Shown here in pieces: positions 43,301 through 51,957 of a DNA stretch of 64,000 nt. Made by a program: the position numbers and the translations under genes. How positions within the stretch are numbered: position 1 is the first letter of the stretch; each line of letters begins with the position of its first letter. The notes under the pieces were generated by a model, which saw nothing but the letters and a program-made list of their open reading frames with translations, was not told where the DNA came from and made no database searches. The stretch is taken from contig NZ_CP149514.1 of assembly GCF_045291545.1 (NCBI RefSeq), forward strand, positions 2,728,001 to 2,792,000, given 5' to 3'. The DNA comes from Gallaecimonas sp045291545 (GTDB taxonomy: Bacteria; Pseudomonadota; Gammaproteobacteria; Enterobacterales; Gallaecimonadaceae).

Positions 43301-44629
43301 GTGTTATTTAACGACATTACCGAGCGTAAAGCCGCCGAAGAAGAGCTGCGCTACCTGGCCAACTTTGACCCGCTCACCGGCCTGCCCAACCGGGCGCTGT
43401 TTCATGACCGGCTGGGTCATGCCATTGCTCGAGCCAAACGTGGTGGCCATATGGTGGCCTTGCTGTTTTTGGATCTGGATCACTTCAAGAACATCAATGA
43501 CTCTCTGGGTCACCACTTGGGTGACAAGCTGCTCAAGGAAGTGGCGCAGCGATTGACCAAGGCTACCCGCAGTTACGATACCGTCGCCAGACTCGGCGGC
43601 GACGAGTTCACTGTAGTGCTCGAAGATCTGCGTGACACCCTGAATGTGACACTGGTTGCCGAAAAAATTATGCAGTCGATGGAGCCGGCCATGACCCTGG
43701 CCGGGCACCAGGTGTCTATCGGTGCCAGTATTGGCATCGCCCTTTACCCACAAGACAGCGATGATCAGAACACCTTGCTGCGCTATGCCGATACCGCCAT
43801 GTACCACGCCAAGAGCCGTGGCCGAGCCACCTTCCAGTACTATACCGAGGCAATGAATGCCGCCGTACAGCGGCGCCTGACGCTGGAAAGTGGCCTACGT
43901 CAGGCCCTGGCTCAGGGCGAATTGCATCTGGTGTATCAGCCCCGTATTGATCTGGCCAGTGGCCAGATGCAGGGGGTTGAAGCGCTGGCACGCTGGACGC
44001 ACCCGACCCTGGGGCCGGTGTCACCGGCCGATTTCATTCCCCTGGCCGAGGAAACCGGGCTTATCCACGCCTTGGGTGACTGGGTATTGACTGAAGCCAT
44101 TGCCCAGCAGCAGCGCCTGCAAAGCCAGGGCATTGATTTGCAGATGGCCGTCAACCTGTCTGCCCGGCAGTTCCAGCAACTGGATTTGCCTGGCCGCGTC
44201 AGCCGTTTGCTCAGCGAGGCCGATATGAGCCAGCCCCGCCTGGAGCTGGAGCTAACCGAGTCAGCATTACTCAGTGCCCGCGACGATGCCGCCCGGCAGA
44301 TCCTGCGACTGCGACAGTTAGGCATTAAACTGGCGCTGGACGACTTCGGCACCGGTTACTCGTCGCTGTCGTACCTGACCGAGCTGCGTTTTGACATCAT
44401 TAAAATCGATCGCAGCTTTGTGGCAAAAATTCCGACTGATAAAGATTCGGTAGCAGTGATCCGATCAGTGGTGGGGCTGGCCCATGCGCTGGGTATGCGC
44501 ATCGTTGCCGAAGGTATTGAAACCGACGAGCAACGTCAGAGCCTGCTTGGCCTGGGCTGTGATGAGGGGCAGGGTTACTACTTTGCACGGCCGATGTCTG
44601 GCGAAGAGTTACTGCACTGGCGGCCGTGA
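40349..44629 (+). CDS. Large sensor: two-component-regulator propeller, PAS, GGDEF and EAL domains
   Basis: 1426 residues from the ATG at 40349, where a signal peptide begins (MRIVYWLLGLLLLTQPHG). Residues about 30-620 are periplasmic beta-propeller repeats (LLRDREGFLWIATQDGLNRYDG), then a Y_Y_Y-type domain, a transmembrane helix at about 715-735, PAS domains, GGDEF (RLGGDEF, about 1080) and EAL (GVEALARW, about 1210). An RxxD inhibition site precedes GGDEF by five residues. The EAL catalytic features (LELELTES, DDFGTGYSSL, KIDRSF, AEGIE) are intact. It probably turns a periplasmic signal into c-di-GMP synthesis or breakdown; the ligand is unknown. Confidence 0.92.
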   Translation: MRIVYWLLGLLLLTQPHGQLQAAPLQHPPYLPPKVLNVAKGLSQNTVTALLRDREGFLWIATQDGLNRYDGQRLQIFHASSADPHSLSAEHITALGEDSQGRLWIGGADGSLVYRQHGRFQAVQVPWQPSPINTISTLDNDLVVANKAGLWRFANSRWQLLLPVPIRSVVRQQHAIWVLDNSGQLWRFDQNGADKILQQPQALVMSAGPDGSLWLAGNGTLWRLANDNLISTMHWPATPHHRPVGLKSDHQGRFYLITLKGSLYLLTPDNKQLMDLAQGPLQDLISAPRCLLVDADQQLWLGTTASGVLKLPSRHHAIRYFVDPAGKRYNNIRAIFKDGDQLWLGTAEHGPSLLTKNGHYRHFQKPLASLLGMNKAHFSLMVNAITRGPDNALWMATDHGVIRRDPQGQWQQFAGGLSDQTVWDIRFVNQQLWAATRAGVYLLSAQHQFERQGPAVASFVLALRGQQLLAGYEDTLCQLLPRFSCWPAGRFRHRVRSLLDDGHNGWWIGTQSGFLHLNAQGQFQRWEQQAGLEDDTIYAIARGNHHLLWLSTNRGLVTFDTQSKRFRAMSSSDFNLEYNGNAQWHDQDGTLYFGGVSGLAEVGPDFELPGASHYGLQWVDALLNGKALTLVAGQPLQLPSPLGRLSLRFADLDLRHQNQRYEYQINGTRQALGEQRQITLTHLSPGAHLLQVWRLGQDSSVLRYQLQVMPPWYLHPRYVLIELALLLLLIAGVWWLRWQILARRRAMQQQLAENEQRLRLALVASGYGVWDWDWEHHRVLRTGLDFLGYQPGQINETPAGLAALVHPDDKNRITRAVRRHIKGKDKIYQCRYRLRHAQGHWVWIQDRGSVVQRGENQQILRMTGTHIDISADMNRERQLQLSELVTQAMSEGVLVTDSHFDIISANPAVEKQLATSRLRLHQCRLWDFLPRDQRRYRFSQLRQAIAAEGTWAGELAIRDGSDRERLLEVELHWAHDAQQGANLVVLFNDITERKAAEEELRYLANFDPLTGLPNRALFHDRLGHAIARAKRGGHMVALLFLDLDHFKNINDSLGHHLGDKLLKEVAQRLTKATRSYDTVARLGGDEFTVVLEDLRDTLNVTLVAEKIMQSMEPAMTLAGHQVSIGASIGIALYPQDSDDQNTLLRYADTAMYHAKSRGRATFQYYTEAMNAAVQRRLTLESGLRQALAQGELHLVYQPRIDLASGQMQGVEALARWTHPTLGPVSPADFIPLAEETGLIHALGDWVLTEAIAQQQRLQSQGIDLQMAVNLSARQFQQLDLPGRVSRLLSEADMSQPRLELELTESALLSARDDAARQILRLRQLGIKLALDDFGTGYSSLSYLTELRFDIIKIDRSFVAKIPTDKDSVAVIRSVVGLAHALGMRIVAEGIETDEQRQSLLGLGCDEGQGYYFARPMSGEELLHWRP

Positions 44630-44710
44630 TAGTTGATTTTGTATTCAATGCCATTGCAATAAAAAACGGGTAAACTCTTCGCGCATTCCAACAATAAAGT
44701 AGTAACCACC

Positions 44711-45940
44711 ATGTTTGATCTCTTGCTTGTACTGGTGGCTCTGGGCTTTGTGTCCATCGTCATCGAAGATGTAATTCACATCAACAAAGCGAAAACCACC
44801 TTGTTTTTTGGCTCCCTGTCCTGGGTATTGTTCTTCATCGACCCACCGGCTGGTGTAGCCACCAAACAAATCATGGGCTCTTTGGATGAAAACCTGCTGG
44901 ACATTGCCACCCTGTGGCTCTTTTTGATGGCAGCCATGACCTTTGTGTCATATGTATCGAGCAAGGGCATCATTGATGCCATCGTCAACAAACTGATGCC
45001 AAGCCAGATGAGCGAGCGCAAGTTGATGATGCTAACCGGCCTGTTCGCGTTTGTTTTTTCCTCGATGGCTGACAACATTACCTCCACGCTGGTATGTATC
45101 ACCGTGCTCTTGAGCCTGCGCCTGCCCGCCGACAAGCTGCTGCGTTATGTGGTGCTGGTGGTATTCGGTGTGAATGCCGGCGGTGCGGCCCTTATTACCG
45201 GCGATGTCACCACCTTGATGATCTTTTTGGCCGGCAAAGTGCAAATTGTTGACCTGGCACTGCTGAGCCTGCCGGCGCTGATTTCGGTCATGTTGCTGGC
45301 CTTCATGCTGTCACTGCCGCTAAAAGGTCAGCTGGTGATGGAAAAACGGGAATTTAATATTCTGCCGGCGGATAAAATTATTGCCGCGCTATTTCTGATG
45401 ACCATCATCGGCACCATTGGCGCCAACGTCGCTTATGGTATTCCGCCGGTGCTGAGCTTCCTGTTCGGGCTGTCACTGATGTTTATGGTGGTGCAGTTCC
45501 TCAACAAGGACGAGCGTATCCTCGATTACATCCGCCGTATTGAGTTCGACACCCTGCTGTTCTTCCTCGGGGTATTGCTGCTGGTGGGTATGCTCAAGGA
45601 AATGGGCATTCTCGAACACTTCCCGAAACTCTATGACCACTTGCCAACGCTGGCAGCCAACTATGTGGTGGGGCTGATTTCGTCACTGCTGGATAACGTG
45701 CCGCTGACCGCTGCGCTGCTCAAATCCGGCATTGATATGAATGTACCGCAATGGCTGACCCTCACCTACTCTGTTGGGGTAGGCGGCTCGCTGCTGGTGA
45801 TTGGCTCTGCTGCCGGTGTGGTGGCCATGAGCAAAATCGAATCCATGACCTTCGTGACCTACCTACGGTTTAGCCTGTATCTGCTGGTGGCCTACACCAT
45901 CGGCTTCGGCGGTGTTTATCTGGTCAGTCAATTGCTCTGA
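44711..45940 (+). CDS. nhaD: NhaD-family sodium/proton antiporter
   Basis: 409 residues with about twelve transmembrane helices of the ion-transporter superfamily. NhaD marks include FSSMADNITSTLVCITVLL, GGAALITGDVTTLMIF and the late LLDNVPLTAALLKSG loop. NhaD exports sodium (and often lithium) in exchange for protons at alkaline pH in salt-tolerant marine bacteria, which fits the rest of the window. It ends at a strong terminator. Confidence 0.92.
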   Translation: MFDLLLVLVALGFVSIVIEDVIHINKAKTTLFFGSLSWVLFFIDPPAGVATKQIMGSLDENLLDIATLWLFLMAAMTFVSYVSSKGIIDAIVNKLMPSQMSERKLMMLTGLFAFVFSSMADNITSTLVCITVLLSLRLPADKLLRYVVLVVFGVNAGGAALITGDVTTLMIFLAGKVQIVDLALLSLPALISVMLLAFMLSLPLKGQLVMEKREFNILPADKIIAALFLMTIIGTIGANVAYGIPPVLSFLFGLSLMFMVVQFLNKDERILDYIRRIEFDTLLFFLGVLLLVGMLKEMGILEHFPKLYDHLPTLAANYVVGLISSLLDNVPLTAALLKSGIDMNVPQWLTLTYSVGVGGSLLVIGSAAGVVAMSKIESMTFVTYLRFSLYLLVAYTIGFGGVYLVSQLL

Positions 45941-45955
45941 GCAATTGAACAGTAC

Positions 45956-45986
45956 AAAAAAGCCCTGCCATGGCAGGGCTTTTTTT
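45956..45986. terminator. Bidirectional terminator between nhaD and ubiK
   Basis: A ten-base perfect palindromic stem AGCCCTGCCA/TGGCAGGGCT flanked by A residues on the left and T residues on the right. The stop codon of ubiK lies inside its right edge. Confidence 0.9.
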
Positions 45987-46242
45987 ATGCTTCCGGTTCG
46001 CCGGGAGCTTGCTCCAAAGCATGCACCCGGGCTTCCAGAGCGTCCAGTTTTTCACGGGTTTTCAATAACACCCGGCTCTGTACATCAAATTCGTCACGGC
46101 TGACCAGATCCAGCTTCATCAGTTGCTGCTGCAACACCTGCTTGATGCGGCCTTCCACTTCGCCACCAAACTGCCGAACCCCCTCAGGCAGGGCTTCACT
46201 GATTTGCCGGGCCAGCTCTTCGAGCTTCTGGGAATTGATCAT
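45985..46242 (-). CDS. ubiK: Ubiquinone biosynthesis accessory factor UbiK
   Basis: 85 residues from the ATG at 46242, chosen for the GGAG upstream; an extra methionine codon at 46257 is less likely. The sequence MINSQKLEELARQISEALPEG and the C-terminal coiled coil (LLKTREKLDALEARVHALE) are those of UbiK/YqiC (BMFP family). UbiK works with UbiJ to assemble the aerobic coenzyme Q complex, and also binds membranes. It diverges from rep. Confidence 0.93.
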   Translation of the reverse strand: MINSQKLEELARQISEALPEGVRQFGGEVEGRIKQVLQQQLMKLDLVSRDEFDVQSRVLLKTREKLDALEARVHALEQAPGEPEA

Positions 46243-46343
46243 GGCATTTCTCCTCACTCCACTGTGTTCATAGGATAAGGTGCCTGCGGCGCAGATGCAT
46301 CTGCCAATGCTACAATGGCCACCCTTTTGTTGTGCTGCCAGTC

Positions 46344-48362
46344 ATGAAACTTAATCGCCACCAACAAGACGCTGTCACCTATATCTCCGGGCCCTTACTG
46401 GTGCTGGCCGGTGCCGGCTCGGGCAAAACCCGGGTGATCACCAATAAAATTGCCTATCTGGTACAACAGTGCGGCTGGCAGGCGCGTCATATTGCGGCGG
46501 TCACCTTTACCAATAAAGCCGCCCGGGAAATGAAAGAACGGGTGGCCCAGACGCTGGGAAAAAAAGAAGCCCGCGGCCTGACGGTTTCTACTTTTCACAC
46601 TCTAGGGCTGACCATTCTCAAACGCGAAGGGCACCACCTGGGGCTGCGCCCGGGTTTTACCCTGTTTGATGAAGCCGACATGAGCCTGGCACTTAAGGAA
46701 ATTGGCGCCAAAGCCATTAACGATGATAAGGATCTGCTGAATCAACTGAGCGGGCGTATTGGCCAGTGGAAAAACGACCTGGTGTTGCCGGAGCAAGCGA
46801 AAGTGCAGGCCCAGGACGGTAAAGATGCCGTTTTCGCTGAAATCTATGACCGCTACAGCCAGTATATGCGCGCGGTTAATGCCCTGGATTTTGATGATCT
46901 GATCCTGCTGCCAACCCTGCTGCTGCAACAAAACACCGACGCCCGTGAACGCTGGCAAAACCGCATCCGCTACCTGCTGGTAGATGAATACCAAGACACC
47001 AACACCAGCCAGTATGAGCTGGTCAAACTACTGGTCGGTGAACGTGGCCGCTTTACCGTAGTGGGCGACGATGATCAGTCGATTTATTCCTGGCGCGGCG
47101 CCAGGCCGGAAAACCTGGTGCGGCTCAAGGATGACTTCCCCAGCTTAAAGCTGGTGAAACTGGAGCAGAACTACCGTTCCACCGGCACCATTTTGCGCAG
47201 CGCCAATATCCTCATCGCCAATAACCCTCACGTTTATGAAAAGGCACTCTTTTCCGAGCTGGGCGACGGTGAACGGCTAAAAGTGATGATGGCCAATAAC
47301 GAGGAGCACGAAGCTGAGCGAGTGGTAGCAGAGATCCTCTCTCACAAGTTTCTCAATAAAACCCACTACAGGGATTATGCCGTGCTCTATCGCGGCAACC
47401 ACCAGTCCCGGCTGCTGGAAAAAGCCCTGATGCAAAACCGCATCCCCTATCGCATCTCTGGCGGTACCAGCTTCTTTTCCCGCGTAGAAGTCAAAGACAT
47501 CATGGCTTACCTGCGGCTGCTGGTGAACCCGGATGATGACACCGCCTTTTTGCGGGTAGTGAACGTGCCACGGCGGGAAATCGGCCCGGTTACCCTGGAA
47601 AAACTGGGCAGCTACGCTCGCTTGCGCCAAAGCAGTCTGTTTGCTGCCAGCTTTGAGCTGGGGCTGGAGCAGCACCTCAGTGGCCGCGGCCTGGAAGCGG
47701 TACAGCGCTTTACCCGCTGGTTGACCGATCTGCAAGAAACCGCCACCCGGGGTGAACCCGTTGAAGCGGTGCGGGAACTGATCCGCGCCAGTCATTACGA
47801 AGACTGGCTCTATGAAAGCTCGCCCTCACCCAAAGCCGCCGAGATGCGCATGAAGAACGTCTCGCAACTGTTTGGCTGGATCACCGGCATGCTCAATGGC
47901 GATGACCTGGACGAGCCCATGTCGCTGCCAGAAGTCGTCACCCGGCTGACACTGCGCGACATGATGGAACGCCAGAGCGAAGAGGGTGAAGCTGATCAGG
48001 TACAGCTGATGACCCTGCATGCCTCCAAAGGCCTGGAATTTCCTTATGTTTACCTGATCGGCATGGAAGAGGGGCTGCTGCCGCACCAAAGCAGTATCGA
48101 CGAAGACAATGTCGAGGAAGAACGGCGGCTGGCATATGTTGGCATTACCCGCGCCCAGCGGGAACTGACCTTCCTGTTATGCCGGGAACGCCAGCAATTT
48201 GGCGAACGGGTACGGCCACAGCCGTCGCGGTTTCTTGATGAGTTACCGCAGGATGATCTGCATTGGGAGCAACAAGCCTCGGCACAAACACCAGAGCAGC
48301 GGCAGCAAAAAGGTCAGGCGAATATTGCTAACCTGCGGGCCATGCTCAAAGCGGGTCGTTAA
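46344..48362 (+). CDS. rep: ATP-dependent DNA helicase Rep
   Basis: 672 residues from the ATG at 46344, which reproduces the family start MKLNRHQQDAV; a GTG at 46332 is less likely. Rep is a 3'-5' superfamily 1A helicase that clears proteins ahead of the replication fork and restarts stalled forks. Walker A is LAGAGSGKTRVITNKIAYL; other motifs are LLVDEYQDTN, VGDDDQSIYSWRGA, LEQNYRSTGTIL and EERRLAYVGITRA. The family-specific AREMKERVAQTLGKKEARGL stretch separates it from UvrD. Its end overlaps the next gene, on the other strand, by four bases. Confidence 0.97.
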   Translation: MKLNRHQQDAVTYISGPLLVLAGAGSGKTRVITNKIAYLVQQCGWQARHIAAVTFTNKAAREMKERVAQTLGKKEARGLTVSTFHTLGLTILKREGHHLGLRPGFTLFDEADMSLALKEIGAKAINDDKDLLNQLSGRIGQWKNDLVLPEQAKVQAQDGKDAVFAEIYDRYSQYMRAVNALDFDDLILLPTLLLQQNTDARERWQNRIRYLLVDEYQDTNTSQYELVKLLVGERGRFTVVGDDDQSIYSWRGARPENLVRLKDDFPSLKLVKLEQNYRSTGTILRSANILIANNPHVYEKALFSELGDGERLKVMMANNEEHEAERVVAEILSHKFLNKTHYRDYAVLYRGNHQSRLLEKALMQNRIPYRISGGTSFFSRVEVKDIMAYLRLLVNPDDDTAFLRVVNVPRREIGPVTLEKLGSYARLRQSSLFAASFELGLEQHLSGRGLEAVQRFTRWLTDLQETATRGEPVEAVRELIRASHYEDWLYESSPSPKAAEMRMKNVSQLFGWITGMLNGDDLDEPMSLPEVVTRLTLRDMMERQSEEGEADQVQLMTLHASKGLEFPYVYLIGMEEGLLPHQSSIDEDNVEEERRLAYVGITRAQRELTFLLCRERQQFGERVRPQPSRFLDELPQDDLHWEQQASAQTPEQRQQKGQANIANLRAMLKAGR

Positions 48363-50890
48363 GCACAGAGCATCAGCTCCGCTTGCGCCAGTGCCAGCGG
48401 TGGGCTGAGGTAATCGCCCTGGGCAAAGGAAAAGCCCAGCCGCTTGACCGTCATGAAACGCTGCTCATCTTCAACGCCATGGGCGATCAGGGGAATATTC
48501 AGGTGGTGCGACAGTGCCAACACCGACTGCAACAGGCTCTTGCCGTTGTCATGCTCCGAGGTCTGCTTGAGAAAATGCGGGCTCATTTTCAGCGCCTTGA
48601 AGTTATATTCCATCAAGATCGACAAGGTAGCAGAGCCAGCCCCAAAGTGGTCCAGCACCAGTCCCACACCGGCTTGGATCAGCCGCGATAAGCCGTCGGC
48701 CATGCCCTGCGAGGGTGCCAGCAAGGCGCTTTCACGGATCTCCAACAGCAGTTGCGTCGACGCCAAGTCGTGGTCTTGCATGCAGTTCAGCAATTGCGAA
48801 ATGAAGTCCTGATTCTGCAAGCTGCGGGCAGATACATTCACCGACACAAACAGCGGTTGCCCGGTTCTCTGGTTGCTCCAGAGCCGTAATTGCCGGCAGG
48901 CATGGCGGATCATCAAGCGGTCGATATCAACGATGATACCGGTCTCTTCGGCGGCCTCAAGAAAGAGTTCCGCCGCCAGCTCACCGCCACCCATGCGCGG
49001 CCACCGAGCCAGCACTTCAAAGCCACACAAGCGCTTTTGCGGCAAACTGAAAACCGGCTGAAACACCGGCGCCAGCTTGTTGTTATCAACAGCCGACCGC
49101 AAGGCATTTTGCAGGCTGAAGCGGCTAACCAGCTGCTCACGCATGCCATCATCAAAATACACCACCTGGCCCCGCCCCCGGGCCTTGGCCTGATACATTG
49201 CCGTATCAGCGTCACGCAGCACCTCAGAGGCATCTTCATAGCGGCGGCCCAGTTGCGCTACCCCCACCGAACAGCCACTGAAAACCTGTTGCTCCTGTAT
49301 GCTGAAAGGCTGATGCATGCAGTGAATGATGCGGTCGGTGATCTGGCTGATCTCGTCCTGGTTGTGTACCGAATCAAAGAGAATAACGAACTCGTCCCCG
49401 CCGAGCCGCGCCAGCATGTCGGCTTCACGCACGCAGCTTTGTAGCCGCTCGGAAACCTCGCGCAGGAGCTGATCGCCCGCCAAATGCCCCATGGAGTCAT
49501 TAATGATCTTGAAACGGTCCAGGTCGATGAAGGCCACCACATAATGACGATTGGGGAAACGCGAACGGGATTTCAGCACCCGGTTAAGCTGGGAAGTGAA
49601 AAAAGCACGGTTAGCCAGGCCCGTGAGGGGATCATGCAGGGCATCATGGCGATGACGTTCAGCCAGCGCCTCCTTTTCCTGCATCTGTTGACGCAAAGCG
49701 AGGTTGGCACCTTCCAGTTCGCGGGTACGAGCGGCGACTTTTTCTTCCAGCTCCCGCTTGGCCGCCTCCAGGGCTTCACGGTGCCGGCGCCGGCCAATGG
49801 CATTAGCCACCGAACGCGATACAAACTGGATCAGTTCGACATCTTTCTTACGATAACGGTGCGCCGGATCATAACTCTGCACGGCAATGGCACCGACTAC
49901 CACATCATCAACAATCAGCGGCGCACCAAGCCACTGAAATGCCTTGGTACCTTCCGGATCTATCAGTTTTTCTCGCAGCAGCATGTCCCGTACTTTTTTG
50001 GTCACCAGCGCTGGCTCACGCTTGTGCATGACATACTCCGTCAGGCCCCGGCCAGCTTGCCGGGGAGAGGCACTGCGTTGTTGTTCATCGACGAAATAGG
50101 GAAAATTTAGCGTGCCCGCATCCGCCAGCATCGCAATATAAAAGTTACGGGCATCAATAAGCCGGGAAACCTGTTCATGCACCTGCTGGAAGAAGAACTG
50201 GGGTTCCTCGTTGGAATTGGACAACTCTGACAGGTGCAGCATCACCGATTGAAAAGTCTCGGCCCGCTCCCGTTCTTTCACTTCATTACGCAAGCGCAGG
50301 TTATTTTGCTGTAAGGCCTGGGTACGCTCGAGGATCTGCTGTTCCAGCAATTCCCGGTGGCGGATCCGCTCCAACGTATTGACCACTTGGCGGGCCACGA
50401 AGGTCAGCAGCGCTTTATCAGCCTCACTGTAACGGGTGGTGGAGTCATAACTTTGCACCACCATAGCGCCGATGACGGCATTATCACGCTTCAGTGGAAT
50501 ACCCAGCCAATCGATGGCATCGGGGCCAAGGTCATCAATATCGCTATTGCTCTGGGCTAGTTCCCGAAAGCCATCAGACGATAGCAGTAGTGGATCACCA
50601 CTACGCAAGAGGTAGCCGGTCAGGCCGCGATGCAGGGCTTCGGACGGTACAGTGGAAGGGTCAAGGTCCGGATCGGCCTGGTCCACCAGATAGACCAGCT
50701 CAATGGAGTCATCCAACTCATGGTAGAGCGCCACATAGAAGTTTTCTGCAGGCAGCAGGTTATCGATAATGCGATGAACGGCCGGAAAAAACGACGCCAA
50801 ATCACTGGCTTGTGATGAAAGCTCAGCAATTTCAAAAAGGGCGTCCAACAACTTATCTTTGGCGCCCACATCTTGCGATCGTTCATCCAT
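48359..50890 (-). CDS. GAF-GAF-GGDEF protein with a degenerate EAL domain
   Basis: 843 residues, cytoplasmic. Two GAF domains (about 17-185 and 215-375) are joined by coiled coils to GGDEF (RLGGDEF at 495-501, with the RxxD inhibition site READ five residues before) and an EAL-like domain (about 595-840). Key EAL residues are changed: EAL is EVL (625-627), the DDFGTG loop is DHFGAG (747-752), KIDRSF is KMSPHF and AEGVE is AHGVE. The diguanylate cyclase is thus probably active, while the phosphodiesterase is probably not and may bind c-di-GMP or act only as a sensor. Confidence 0.9.
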   Translation of the reverse strand: MDERSQDVGAKDKLLDALFEIAELSSQASDLASFFPAVHRIIDNLLPAENFYVALYHELDDSIELVYLVDQADPDLDPSTVPSEALHRGLTGYLLRSGDPLLLSSDGFRELAQSNSDIDDLGPDAIDWLGIPLKRDNAVIGAMVVQSYDSTTRYSEADKALLTFVARQVVNTLERIRHRELLEQQILERTQALQQNNLRLRNEVKERERAETFQSVMLHLSELSNSNEEPQFFFQQVHEQVSRLIDARNFYIAMLADAGTLNFPYFVDEQQRSASPRQAGRGLTEYVMHKREPALVTKKVRDMLLREKLIDPEGTKAFQWLGAPLIVDDVVVGAIAVQSYDPAHRYRKKDVELIQFVSRSVANAIGRRRHREALEAAKRELEEKVAARTRELEGANLALRQQMQEKEALAERHRHDALHDPLTGLANRAFFTSQLNRVLKSRSRFPNRHYVVAFIDLDRFKIINDSMGHLAGDQLLREVSERLQSCVREADMLARLGGDEFVILFDSVHNQDEISQITDRIIHCMHQPFSIQEQQVFSGCSVGVAQLGRRYEDASEVLRDADTAMYQAKARGRGQVVYFDDGMREQLVSRFSLQNALRSAVDNNKLAPVFQPVFSLPQKRLCGFEVLARWPRMGGGELAAELFLEAAEETGIIVDIDRLMIRHACRQLRLWSNQRTGQPLFVSVNVSARSLQNQDFISQLLNCMQDHDLASTQLLLEIRESALLAPSQGMADGLSRLIQAGVGLVLDHFGAGSATLSILMEYNFKALKMSPHFLKQTSEHDNGKSLLQSVLALSHHLNIPLIAHGVEDEQRFMTVKRLGFSFAQGDYLSPPLALAQAELMLCA

Positions 50891-50956
50891 GACGGGCCTA
50901 TTACAATGAGTTTAGGTGGCGCTAACAGCCTCTTTTAGCATAAAAAATCAACATAC

Positions 50957-50977
50957 TTCAATGCACGTTGCATTGAA
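50957..50977. promoter_or_regulatory. Short palindrome upstream of the GAF-GGDEF gene
   Basis: Nine-base arms TTCAATGCA and TGCATTGAA are separated by three bases, the size of a typical dimeric-repressor operator. It lies 67 bases upstream of the GAF-GGDEF gene, in its likely promoter region, and abuts the terminator of the cytochrome gene. The binding protein is unknown. Confidence 0.45.
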
Positions 50978-51002
50978 AAGGCCGCTATTTAGCGGCCTTT
51001 TT
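50976..51002. terminator. Terminator after the cytochrome c5 gene
   Basis: Eleven-base stem AAAAGGCCGCT/AGCGGCCTTTT with a four-base loop. It ends the leftward cytochrome gene, and could also act rightward. Confidence 0.85.
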
Positions 51003-51015
51003 GCTGCGCATCGCG

Positions 51016-51423
51016 TTATTTACTGGCCATGAACTCAATAGCCGCTTTGATCTCGTCGTCACTACAGTCCATACAGGTGCCTTTGGGCGGCATGGCATTG
51101 AAACCTTCGATAGCATGTTTCATCAACGTATCCATGCCTTTAGCCAAACGCGGCTGCCATTGCTCGGTATGTGCCTTGGGTGAATTGAGGGCACCGGTAC
51201 CGTGGCAGGCAAAACAGGCCGACTGATAAACCTGTTGGCCACTGCGTGGCCCGGCGGGCTTGGCTGCTACCTGCGTTTTCGGGGCCGCTCCGGCCAGATA
51301 CACTGAACCCACCGGCTTGATACGCTCGGCGATAGCCTTGTTGTCAGTATCAGCGGCATACGCCATCGAACTGATGATGCCCATGCTCAAAATTAACAGC
51401 ACGGATTGCTTCCGTTTGCTCAC
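51016..51423 (-). CDS. Cytochrome c5-type c cytochrome
   Basis: 135 residues starting at the GTG at 51423, chosen because GGGGAG lies six bases upstream; the open frame continues to 51477. A signal peptide (KRKQSVLLILSMGIISSMAYA) sends the protein to the periplasm. The heme motif is CFACH, and the distal methionine lies in NAMPPKGTCMDC, whose two cysteines are typical of cytochrome c5. It transfers electrons in respiration. Confidence 0.9.
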   Translation of the reverse strand: MSKRKQSVLLILSMGIISSMAYAADTDNKAIAERIKPVGSVYLAGAAPKTQVAAKPAGPRSGQQVYQSACFACHGTGALNSPKAHTEQWQPRLAKGMDTLMKHAIEGFNAMPPKGTCMDCSDDEIKAAIEFMASK

Positions 51424-51601
51424 AGCATTCTCCCCGTTAAGACGGCAGGATGTTTCCAGTTTTAAACAAAATGACAAATTTTTGTGAAATTATACCGCTA
51501 AGGCTTGCCGCCACAACCCATTTGTAGCCAGATAAAGCTGCCGGTATGGCGACAAAGTAGCCGAACAGTACCCCTCATAGCGATTTTTTCCTGTTTCGCC
51601 G

Positions 51602-51630
51602 TAGACGCCCCTGATCCAAGTCAGTAATAT
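51602..51630 (+). promoter_or_regulatory. Promoter of the tRNA cluster
   Basis: TAATAT at 51625-51630 (-10) with TAGACG at 51602-51607 (-35) and a 17-base spacer, followed by a G/C-rich discriminator before the first tRNA, as expected for stringently controlled stable RNA promoters. Confidence 0.5.
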
Positions 51631-51647
51631 ATGCCCTCGCCAGTCGG

Positions 51648-51724
<77 letters not shown>

Positions 51725-51750
51725 TCCAAAAATTGACTGGTCAGTACTAT

Positions 51751-51827
51751 GGTGGGCGTAGCTCAGTTGGTAGAGCCCCGGATTGTGATTCCGGTTGTCG
51801 TGGGTTCAAGTCCCATCGTCCACCCCA
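51751..51827 (+). tRNA. tRNA-His(GTG)
   Basis: 77 bases including the extra 5' G (position -1) that pairs with the discriminator C and is required by histidyl-tRNA synthetase. Acceptor stem GTGGGCG/CGTCCAC; anticodon GTG in the loop TTGTGAT; encoded CCA. Confidence 0.96.
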
Positions 51828-51833
51828 TATTTT

Positions 51834-51910
<77 letters not shown>

Positions 51911-51913
51911 CAT

Positions 51914-51944
51914 AAAAAAGCCCGCTCATTGAGCGGGCTTTTTT
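51914..51944. terminator. Terminator between the tRNA cluster and dsbA
   Basis: Stem AAAAAAGCCCGCTC/GAGCGGGCTTTTTT with a three-base loop. It ends the rightward tRNA transcript and the leftward dsbA transcript. Confidence 0.9.
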
Positions 51945-51957
51945 GTTGTCTACCCTA

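Noticed and set aside
51733..51750. TTGACT and TACTAT between tRNA-Arg and tRNA-His
   Set aside because: Spacing is only six bases, too short for a promoter.
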